Origin: Candidatus Uabimicrobium amorphum
GTDB lineage: Bacteria; Planctomycetota; Uabimicrobiia; Uabimicrobiales; Uabimicrobiaceae
DNA length: 64,000 bases
NCBI RefSeq assembly: GCF_009002475.1
Contig: NZ_AP019860.1
Coordinates: forward strand, 8,925,547 to 8,989,546
Direction: 5' to 3'
The position numbers and the translations under genes were made by a program. Below the pieces are notes generated by a model that saw only the letters and a program-made list of their open reading frames with translations, ran no database searches and was not told the DNA's origin. Shown here in pieces: positions 57,523-64,000 of this stretch. How positions within the stretch are numbered: position 1 is the first letter of the stretch; each line of letters begins with the position of its first letter.

Positions 57523-58553
57523 ATTCCCGTCTTTCTCACTTTAAATTTGGTCGTGTATTGTTTTTTGTTGAGAACGTGCGTTGTACCTGTTACATAGTAA
57601 CTCCCACTAAATTTATCTCCCAAGTTGGTAATTTCAATGGTTGTTCCAACGCGTATTTGCTCTGTACCTGAATACGTCCCTTCACCTGTAATAAAGTCTT
57701 GTTGCGTTTCATTGTAAAAGGCAGCAGCACGTGTGTCCGCTTCGCTTTTATCTACAAAATTTTCATTGACAATGGTATTTTCAGCACTCTTAAACGCAGA
57801 AGTGGCCATAGCATGCCCCGTTTGGCTTCCCCCCATTTTACTTATTTCATCTCCCGCTTTTCCACTACCGAGAATTTCTTCCATCTTTGTCACGTCCCAA
57901 CCGCGTGTCTCGACAACAGCCCCTTGTCGCACCGTCCGCAAACTTACATTAAAATCGAATATATCTTCTCCAAAATTTAAACTAATGGACGCCGACTTAT
58001 CCTCTTGGGATTTGCGAAACAGTAACTTTTTATCATCCACCATTAACTCGTAACCAATTTTACGCGCACGCTCCAAAAGAAAATGGTAGTTCGTTTGGTT
58101 AAACTGAAACAAACACGGGTATACCGTTGTTGTGGCATCTGCTGTGGCGGAAAGCCCCTCTTCACTTGCAATTGTTGAGACAATTTGACTGTCTTTTTGT
58201 TCGGCAAAAGAACGATTCTTACGGCCAAATTGCAAACGATGCAGACGATCAAATCCACGAACTTCAATATAAGGAACCGATGAAAAAGAAATATCAACGG
58301 CGGTAATTTCGCCTTTGAATAATTCTTTTTCCGTATCAAGTCCCATAGAAATGGTCACCGCTTTCCCCGGAGCAAATTTAGAAAGGTCTACATTTTTCCA
58401 TGGTCCACTTTCATCGTCAATAATCGACAAATAGAAGTAGAACATCGTGGGAAGATTCAATTCTTCTTCCACAACCACCTCAATCAATTTTGCCATCTTA
58501 CATTCGTCGGCTTCAGAATTATCAATCAAAATTTTCGCTATTGGTTTTCCCAT
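57519..58553 (-). CDS. gpD-like hub protein (late control D family)
   Basis: A 344-residue protein with an N-terminal EVVVEEELNLPTMFYFYLSI, FKGEITAVDISFSSVPYIEV and later RTVRQGAVVETRGWD, the fold of phage late-control protein D / VgrG N-domain (T4 gp27-like). It forms the trimeric hub that sits on the tube and carries the spike encoded next. A near-complete family length. No signal or membrane segments; the start ATG 58553 lies 9 bases after the LysM gene's stop. Confidence 0.9.
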   Translation of the reverse strand: MGKPIAKILIDNSEADECKMAKLIEVVVEEELNLPTMFYFYLSIIDDESGPWKNVDLSKFAPGKAVTISMGLDTEKELFKGEITAVDISFSSVPYIEVRGFDRLHRLQFGRKNRSFAEQKDSQIVSTIASEEGLSATADATTTVYPCLFQFNQTNYHFLLERARKIGYELMVDDKKLLFRKSQEDKSASISLNFGEDIFDFNVSLRTVRQGAVVETRGWDVTKMEEILGSGKAGDEISKMGGSQTGHAMATSAFKSAENTIVNENFVDKSEADTRAAAFYNETQQDFITGEGTYSGTEQIRVGTTIEITNLGDKFSGSYYVTGTTHVLNKKQYTTKFKVRKTGI

Positions 58554-58562
58554 TTTTTATCT

Positions 58563-59291
58563 CTACGTAGGTAAGTCCGGTAAAATCAACACTCTACCAA
58601 TGTCATTCGGTGTTGGAAATTTAATAGGGTTATCGATATCATTTTCTCGGGCAATAAATAGCCACTGTTTCGCATCCTGGTAAATGGCGTTAGCTATTAA
58701 ATCCAAACGGTCATTTCCTTTAACAATCCATGTCTTACGGCAACCTTCGAAACCAGAGTACTTATTTTTGTCTTTCTCGGGAATAATCGCTTTGAAATTA
58801 AGAGACAATTCTGCACGAAGTGGCTTCCCATCACTATCAAACATGGTATACTTTGCCTCGGCCTCCGTAATATAGCCGAGGTAGTAAAACTCTTCCCAAT
58901 TGAAGGAACATTCTGGACGACGACGAACACTACCACTCGACTGGGTTGGCAAAGTGAGTTCCTGAATCTTCATCATCTCAGAACGAATGTCAATACTTGA
59001 CGTATACGCGTGATATTGTAAGGTAATGTCCAGGTCACCTATTCCCGTACTGTGAAACGGCAAATCCACAGATTCACTACTCGCCGTAACATCTCCACCA
59101 GTAACCGTGAGTACGTCTTCGTCTTTTTCGTTACCCTCTTTGTCATCCGCGCTTAATTTATAACTATATCCTTCAGGGTTAAACATAACCGTAAACTCTT
59201 CCCCTGTATCTTCATTTTTGATAAAGGCGCGCTGGCTATTTGTTACGCGATAATCTACTTCTGACGGGAAGAAAGGATTTAGGCTTACCAT
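58563..59291 (-). CDS. LysM-containing tube adaptor (Afp7-like)
   Basis: A 242-residue protein. N-terminal part (about 20-160; RAFIKNEDTGEEFTVMFNPE, GYSYKLS) is the CIS tube protein domain; the C-terminal LysM (about 185-240; WIVKGNDRLDLIANAIYQDA, VLILPDLP) would be the tube-to-hub adaptor. This pair is typical of Afp7/gp53-like proteins in extracellular injection systems. The start codon overlaps the stop of the repeat-protein gene (TAATG at 59289-59293), so the repeat protein is translated in step with the machine. Confidence 0.9.
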   Translation of the reverse strand: MVSLNPFFPSEVDYRVTNSQRAFIKNEDTGEEFTVMFNPEGYSYKLSADDKEGNEKDEDVLTVTGGDVTASSESVDLPFHSTGIGDLDITLQYHAYTSSIDIRSEMMKIQELTLPTQSSGSVRRRPECSFNWEEFYYLGYITEAEAKYTMFDSDGKPLRAELSLNFKAIIPEKDKNKYSGFEGCRKTWIVKGNDRLDLIANAIYQDAKQWLFIARENDIDNPIKFPTPNDIGRVLILPDLPT

Positions 59292-62200
59292 TAGAAAATT
59301 CCTCTTCTATTTTTTTCGATTGACATTTTTTTCTCCAATATCTTGTACACTCGTGTTGCAATACTGTTAATTTTGGTATCACTCACGTGAATATGTGTTG
59401 TCCTTTGATTTTTTTGCGGCTTTTTCTTTTCCTCAATGATTTGCTTCTGTGGGTTCTCTTTGTATTTTAATGGTAATTGTTCACGCTGCACAGCAATATA
59501 TTTTGGTATAGTTTCACGACGTTTATACTGTAAACGCTGATGCGATGACGATGTATTCAAAGGTTTTACTTCAGATTCGTGGTTTACATATATTCGATGA
59601 GACAGAGGATTGTTTGCCGTAAAAAAATACTTATTGTGGAGCTGTGTAAATTGATTTGCCACACGGTCTCTTAAGCTCACAAGTCTTTCTGAGAGCATCT
59701 TACTGTTTGTAGGATAATATGCATGGTTGTCCGTTTGTGGCGTTTTATATGTAAAGTGGTTCAAGGCATACAACATATTTGGGGTTGCACTTCTGCGTTG
59801 CAATACAGTATTGCCTTGTTTAGGAATCATGTGAGATATGTTACTTAGCACCTGTAATAGTTTATTTTGATGGCTACCTTGTCGCGAAATTTCCGGTGTA
59901 TTTTCCATGTGTTGCTGATACGTCAAATGATTGCCGACATGTAACATATTGCGCATGCTGGCATTTTTGCGCGGCAACATCGTATACGTCACATTACGTG
60001 TATGATTCGCAGGCAGCATGTACGCTAGATGATTGAGCATTTGTAATAAGCTATTTGTACTCGTTCGCGTCACATTTCTATTTTGTGGTGACGCGTTGTT
60101 TATTTCTTCTACGTATTGCTGTGGTGTACTATACGTCAGATTATTCACCACTTGCAGCATCTTGCGCATATTCGTACTTTTGCGCTGCAACGTCGTGTAT
60201 GTTGCGTTATTTACATTCTCCGCGGGCAACATATACGCGAGATGATTGAGCACTTGTAGTAAGTTATTTGTACTCGTTCGCGTCACATTTCTATTTTGTG
60301 ATGACACATTGTTTATTTCTTCTATATATTGTTGTGGTGTACTGTATGTCAGGTTATTCAACACTTGCAACATCTTTGGCATATTCGTACTTTTGCGCTG
60401 CAACGTCGTATAAGCCGCATTATTCGTGTGACCCCCCGGCAATGTATACGCCAGGTCGTTGAGCACTTGTAGTAAGCTACTGGTACTCGTTCGCGTCACA
60501 TCTCTATTTTGTGGCGACGCGTTGTTTATTTCTTCTATGTACTGCTGTGGTGTACTGTACGTCAGGTTATTCACTACCTGCAACATCTTGCGCATATTCG
60601 TACTTTTGCGCTGTAATGTCGTGTATGTTGCGTTATTTACATTCTCCGCGGGCAACATATACGCCAGATGATTGAGTGCTTGTAGTAATTTATTGGTGCT
60701 CGTTTGCGTTACATTTCTATTTTGTGGCGACGCGTTATTTATTTTTTCTATGTATTGTTGCCGCGTACTGTATGTCAGGTTATTCATCACTTGCAGCATC
60801 TTGCGCATATTCGTACTTTTGCGCTGTAACGTCGTGTATGTTGCGTTATTTATATTCTCCGCGGGCAACATATACGCCAGATGATTAAGTACTTGTAATA
60901 AGCTATTGGTGCTCGTTTGCGTCACATTTCTATTTTGTGGCGACGCGTTGTTTATTTCTTCTATGTATTGTTGCGGCGTACTGTATGTCAGGTTATTCAC
61001 CACTTGCAGCATCTTGCGCATATTTGTGCTTTTGCGCTGTAACGTCGTGTATGTTGCGTTATTTATATTCTCCGCGGGCAACATATACGCTAGATGATTA
61101 AGTACTTGTAATAAGCTATTGTTACTCGTTTGCGTCACATTTTGTGGCGACGCGTTGTTTATTTCTTCTATATATTGTTGTGGTGTACTGTATGTCAGGT
61201 TATTCAACACTTGCAACATCTTGGGCATATTCGTACTTTTGCGCTGCAACGTCGTATAAGCCGCATTATTCGTGTGCCCCCCCGGCAATGTATACGCCAG
61301 GTCGTTGAGCACTTGTAGTAAGCTACTGGTACTCGTTCGCGTCACATCTCTATTTTGTGGCGACGCGTTGTTTATTTCTTCTATGTACTGCTGTGGTGTA
61401 CTGTATGTCAGGTTATTCACTACCTGTAACATCTTGCGCATATTCGTACTTTTACGCTGCAACGTCGTGTATGTTGCGCTATTTACATTGTCCGCGGGCA
61501 ACATATACGCTAGATGATTGAGCACTTGTAGTAGGCTATTGGTACTCGTTCGTGCCACATTTCTACTTTGAGGCGATGCGTTACTTACTTCTTCTACGTA
61601 TTGTTGTGGTATACTATATGTCAGGTTATTCACCACTTGCAGCATCTTGCGCATATTCGTACTTTTGCGCTGTAACGTCGTGTATGCCACATTATTCGTG
61701 TGTCCCGCTGGCAACGTATACGCCAGATCGTTGAGTACTTGTAGTAAACTATTGGTACTCGTTCGCGTCACACTTCTATTTTGTGGCGACGCATTGTTTA
61801 TTTCTTCTATGTATTGTTGTGGCTTACTGTACGTCAGGTCATTCACCACTTGCAGCATCTTGCACATATTTGTAGTTTTGCGCTGCAAGATCGTGTATGT
61901 TGCGTTACTTACGTTCTCCGCGGGCAACATATACGCCAGATGATTGAGCACTTGTAGTAGGCTATTGGTACTCGTTTGCGTCACATTTCTATTTTGTGGC
62001 GACGCATTGTTTATTTCTTCTATATATTGTTGTGGTGTACTGTATGTCAGATTATTCAGCACTTTCAGCATCTTGCGCATATTTGTGCTTTTGCGCTGCA
62101 ACGTTGTGTATGCCACGTTATTTGCATAAGCCCCGGGCAACGTATACGTTAGATGATTGAGGACTTGTAGTAAACTATTGGTGTTCGTTTGCGTCACATT

Positions 62201-63040
62201 TCTATTTTGTGGCGACGTGTTACTTATTTCTTCTACGTATTGTTGTGGCGTACTGTATGTCAAGTTATTCAACACTTGCAGCATCTTGCGCATATTCGTA
62301 CTTTTGCGCTGTAACGCGATGTATGTTGCATTGTTTACAGTCTCCGCGGGCAACATATACGCTAGATGATTGAGTACTTGCGATAAACTATTGGTACTCG
62401 TTCGCGCCACATTTCTCGTTTGCGACGTATTGTCTACTTCTTCGACATATTGTTGTGGCGTGTTATATGTTAAGTGATTCACCACTTGCAGCATCTTGCG
62501 CGTATTCGCGCTTTTACGCTGCAATATTCTATATGCCGCGTTATTCACATTTCCCTGGCGATTATTCACCACCTGTAACATACTACTTTTACGTTGTGTG
62601 GTGGCCTCTACAAGATGAGTATTTTGCGAATTTTTATACAAGTACTTGTATTGTTTTTGTGAAGTTTTAGAAAACATATTTTGCTGAACATTTTCGTTAA
62701 AAAACTTCATGTGCTGCGCAATTTTCTGTGTATGTTTTTGTATATTTTGGAGAGAATAAAGAGGAAAGAACGAATGCAAATTCGTTTTATCTTCGAGATT
62801 TGTTTGTAAAATGCGCTCGAAGTGTTTGAGAAAAAAGTTTATATTGTGTATATTTGTGGTGGTAGACGTTTCTTCCGTTTCCTCGGGTTCTACCATTGGA
62901 TTTTCTTGAAAGACAAGTGGAAAAATTTCCGTTCTCATCATCGGCGCACGATATTTTTCCCAAATTTTGACATTGAGATTTTCTCTATGCAGATGCTGAG
63001 TAATCAAATTTTGTGGTTTAATGTACTTAATAGCGTTCAT
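59291..63040 (-). CDS. 1249-residue tandem-repeat protein of the injection-system operon
   Basis: No family recognised. The ATG at 63040 has only a weak ribosome site. Residues 1-172 are a unique helical head; 173-1022 hold twelve near-identical 71-residue units (one is 69), then two degenerate units to about 1115 and a basic tail ending in IATRVYKILEKKMSIEKNRR. Each unit has two related halves of about 35 residues: MLQVVNNLTYSTPQQYIEEI and LLQVLNHLAYMLPAENVNNA. I see one Cys in the whole chain. There is no signal peptide or membrane helix. It sits between tube and LysM adaptor genes and is coupled by TAATG to the latter, so it is a part of the machine. A tape-measure (length ruler), tube-filling or scaffold role is inference; a cargo is the alternative. 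Tape-measure genes of Afp-type clusters usually lie elsewhere. Confidence 0.85.
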   Translation of the reverse strand: MNAIKYIKPQNLITQHLHRENLNVKIWEKYRAPMMRTEIFPLVFQENPMVEPEETEETSTTTNIHNINFFLKHFERILQTNLEDKTNLHSFFPLYSLQNIQKHTQKIAQHMKFFNENVQQNMFSKTSQKQYKYLYKNSQNTHLVEATTQRKSSMLQVVNNRQGNVNNAAYRILQRKSANTRKMLQVVNHLTYNTPQQYVEEVDNTSQTRNVARTSTNSLSQVLNHLAYMLPAETVNNATYIALQRKSTNMRKMLQVLNNLTYSTPQQYVEEISNTSPQNRNVTQTNTNSLLQVLNHLTYTLPGAYANNVAYTTLQRKSTNMRKMLKVLNNLTYSTPQQYIEEINNASPQNRNVTQTSTNSLLQVLNHLAYMLPAENVSNATYTILQRKTTNMCKMLQVVNDLTYSKPQQYIEEINNASPQNRSVTRTSTNSLLQVLNDLAYTLPAGHTNNVAYTTLQRKSTNMRKMLQVVNNLTYSIPQQYVEEVSNASPQSRNVARTSTNSLLQVLNHLAYMLPADNVNSATYTTLQRKSTNMRKMLQVVNNLTYSTPQQYIEEINNASPQNRDVTRTSTSSLLQVLNDLAYTLPGGHTNNAAYTTLQRKSTNMPKMLQVLNNLTYSTPQQYIEEINNASPQNVTQTSNNSLLQVLNHLAYMLPAENINNATYTTLQRKSTNMRKMLQVVNNLTYSTPQQYIEEINNASPQNRNVTQTSTNSLLQVLNHLAYMLPAENINNATYTTLQRKSTNMRKMLQVMNNLTYSTRQQYIEKINNASPQNRNVTQTSTNKLLQALNHLAYMLPAENVNNATYTTLQRKSTNMRKMLQVVNNLTYSTPQQYIEEINNASPQNRDVTRTSTSSLLQVLNDLAYTLPGGHTNNAAYTTLQRKSTNMPKMLQVLNNLTYSTPQQYIEEINNVSSQNRNVTRTSTNNLLQVLNHLAYMLPAENVNNATYTTLQRKSTNMRKMLQVVNNLTYSTPQQYVEEINNASPQNRNVTRTSTNSLLQMLNHLAYMLPANHTRNVTYTMLPRKNASMRNMLHVGNHLTYQQHMENTPEISRQGSHQNKLLQVLSNISHMIPKQGNTVLQRRSATPNMLYALNHFTYKTPQTDNHAYYPTNSKMLSERLVSLRDRVANQFTQLHNKYFFTANNPLSHRIYVNHESEVKPLNTSSSHQRLQYKRRETIPKYIAVQREQLPLKYKENPQKQIIEEKKKPQKNQRTTHIHVSDTKINSIATRVYKILEKKMSIEKNRRGIF
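59975..62524 (-). repeat. Twelve 213-bp coding tandem repeats
   Basis: Units of 213 bases (one of 207), starting at 62524 and ending at 59975. Units 6 (61459-61247) and 10 (60613-60401) have the same protein sequence and nearly the same DNA, 846 bases apart, i.e. four units minus the 6-base deletion in unit 7. This points to a recent four-unit duplication. Outer units (1 and 12) are more diverged than inner ones. Confidence 0.92.
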
Positions 63041-63171
63041 TATGACGTGGCGAGGGAACTCACAAGTGAATTAACGCGAACCACAAAGTTATAGACCTCG
63101 CACTTCCTTTCTCCCGTTGTGTAGCTAAAAAGTAATGGACAATGAAAATTTTCACTCGCGAAGAAACATTC

Positions 63172-63636
63172 CTACAAAATCTGTTTAAAACCGTGATGAG
63201 CCATGGTGATCTCTTCAAACACAATTTCTCCGTCTGTCGAATTTAGGTCACTGACAGACCATTTCGTGGGAAAAGCATTTAGAAACATCCATGTTTTCGT
63301 CGGAAGCGGAATGGGACCAGGTATATTTTCTAAAAGGTGCACAATAATATCTACACGCCCCGTTTTTCCCTCGGCAACGTCTTTGACCCACGAATAAAAA
63401 GGGATCAAGCCTAATCCACGCTTCAAAGTCAAATCGCTGTAACTTACACCCGTACGAATGGTGTAGGGGAAAGGACACCCTCCTTCACTAATTGTTTCCG
63501 TCTCAATACTTACTTCTAAACCAGAAATTTCAGCAAATCCCGCAATGGGTAAACCATTGATTTCTACCATAAAACGATGATTTAAAAAAAGTAGATCTGG
63601 AGTAGATCCAAATGCCGCTGTTCGAATATCTACCAT
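63172..63636 (-). CDS. Tube protein (T4 gp19 / Afp1-5 family)
   Basis: A 154-residue protein with FLNHRFMVEINGLPIAGFAE, ISGLEVSIETETISEGG and FEEITMAHHGFKQI, the pattern of phage tail tube (gp19-like) proteins in contractile injection systems. It forms stacked hexameric rings of the inner tube; with others expected upstream it is probably the initiator or second tube protein. TAAGGAT precedes the ATG. It is followed by a 131-base gap before the repeat-protein gene, the largest gap in the upstream part of the operon. Confidence 0.93.
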   Translation of the reverse strand: MVDIRTAAFGSTPDLLFLNHRFMVEINGLPIAGFAEISGLEVSIETETISEGGCPFPYTIRTGVSYSDLTLKRGLGLIPFYSWVKDVAEGKTGRVDIIVHLLENIPGPIPLPTKTWMFLNAFPTKWSVSDLNSTDGEIVFEEITMAHHGFKQIL

Positions 63637-63644
63637 AATAATCC

Positions 63645-63827
63645 TTACTTTATACTAAAAATACTTTGGGTCTTTGGCTTTTTTTCGTTGCTATTGAGCT
63701 TATCGTTAATGCTGTTGATTTGTTGACACCACTTTTGTCTCTCTTTGTGTTCCATATTCATAATGGTTTGCCGTGCCCAATGAAAATGGAATGCGATAAA
63801 TGCTATCTCTTCATAGAGACGTTCCAA
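63645..63827 (-). CDS. DUF6760-family small protein of the injection system
   Basis: The 60-residue frame contains LYEEIAFIAFHFHWARQTIM and NMEHKERQKWCQQI, the pattern I know as DUF6760, a small protein found next to tube genes in eCIS clusters (Afp6 position), likely a chaperone or assembly factor. The called start is TTG at 63827, but the conserved family opening YPL-x-x-LYEE extends at least three codons upstream, so the true start is likely farther up (see findings). It sits 8 bases before the tube gene. Confidence 0.8.
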   Translation of the reverse strand: MERLYEEIAFIAFHFHWARQTIMNMEHKERQKWCQQINSINDKLNSNEKKPKTQSIFSIK

Positions 63828-63838
63828 AGGATAGCGAG

Positions 63839-64000
63839 CTACTCCCCCAATGAAGGCACCTCAACTTTAATTCTTGCATTACAATTTGGACACTTCGTAC
63901 GAAACGCATCTTCGCCATGCTCATTAAGTCGGTTGTACAAGTCTTGCAAATACGCAAAATCTTTAGTAAATAAATTTTCGATTATATCGGTGTTAATTTC
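63839..64000 (-). CDS. Tail-assembly protein with CxxC, C-terminal part
   Basis: The gene enters from the right edge; 53 residues and the TAG stop (63839-63841) are visible. The end reads CPNCNARIKVEVPSLGE, with a single CxxC pair, preceded by a helical FTKDFAYLQDLYNRLNEHG. In eCIS clusters the gene before DUF6760 is commonly a small 'phage tail assembly protein' with such a zinc-knuckle-like end; the call is by position and this motif. Confidence 0.65.
   Translation of the reverse strand, partial: EINTDIIENLFTKDFAYLQDLYNRLNEHGEDAFRTKCPNCNARIKVEVPSLGE

Noticed and set aside
60033..62369. Eight or more plus-strand frames of about 60-100 codons opposite the repeat gene, with similar products
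   Set aside because: They are antisense reflections of the 213-base repeat: each starts and ends at the same phase of the unit and has no ribosome site. The minus-strand protein is the sound reading.
59975..62524. CRISPR array
   Set aside because: The units are contiguous coding repeats of 213 bases with no spacers, so they are not a CRISPR array. No cas gene is near.
49242..64000. Prophage
   Set aside because: Only tail-type genes are seen; no capsid, portal, terminase, integrase or lysis gene, and the gene order matches extracellular injection systems. The part beyond 64000 is not visible.

Overview
The window looks like one contig segment of an A+T-rich, Gram-negative-type bacterium with a complex, 'eukaryote-like' signalling repertoire. 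Features seen directly: three Hanks-type Ser/Thr kinases (one FHA-fused, one fused to a formylglycine-generating-enzyme-like domain with DWG in place of DFG, one with a membrane segment and eight TPRs), an FHA-GAF histidine kinase, two leucine-rich-repeat proteins, a VIT/vWA lipoprotein, PEGA-like and FecR-like domains, plus TonB and a TonB-dependent receptor. This mix is typical of Planctomycetota, and the low G+C would fit the Uabimicrobium-type lineage; the assignment is inference, because no rRNA gene lies in the window.

Layout. 0-14 kb: the edge of a DUF445 membrane protein gene, tRNA-Leu(GAG) with a good promoter, membrane proteins, a membrane-anchored LRR protein, a UbiB/ABC1-methyltransferase fusion, DUF4301, a metallopeptidase lipoprotein, an FHA-zinc-ribbon-kinase, the rpmF-acpP-fabF operon and alaS. 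14.3-28.4 kb: a tight plus-strand operon coding for FHA-GAF histidine kinase, kinase-FGE fusion, a 2312-residue membrane-spanning protein (zinc ribbons, Ig-like domains, one membrane helix, FecR, PEGA repeats) and an exported type I pullulanase, followed by a saccharopine-dehydrogenase-like gene. 29-49 kb: TonB receptor and divergent TonB, Hsp70-like ATPase, cytosolic LRR protein, TPR kinase, VIT/vWA lipoprotein, Nudix hydrolase, a probable PD-(D/E)XK nuclease, and a patch of lipoproteins built from two duplicated families. Intergenic hairpin repeats of two widespread types are scattered here.

49.2-64 kb: a single minus-strand operon for a contractile injection system of the extracellular (Afp/PVC-like, eCIS) class, entering the window from its right edge. 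In transcription order: tail-assembly protein with CxxC (partial), DUF6760, tube protein, a 1249-residue protein made of twelve 71-residue tandem repeats, LysM tube adaptor, gpD-like hub, gpV-like spike, gp25, a small coiled-coil protein, two baseplate J-type proteins, a P2 gpI-like tail protein and a probable fibre. Sheath, ATPase and terminator genes would lie beyond 64000.

The most unusual finding is the repeat protein inside the injection-system operon. Its two-fold internal half-repeats, near-absence of cysteine and evidence of recent multi-unit duplication make it a candidate for a length-variable structural or ruler protein. Second is the 14-28 kb signalling operon, which joins histidine-kinase and Ser/Thr-kinase input to a giant transmembrane Ig/PEGA protein.
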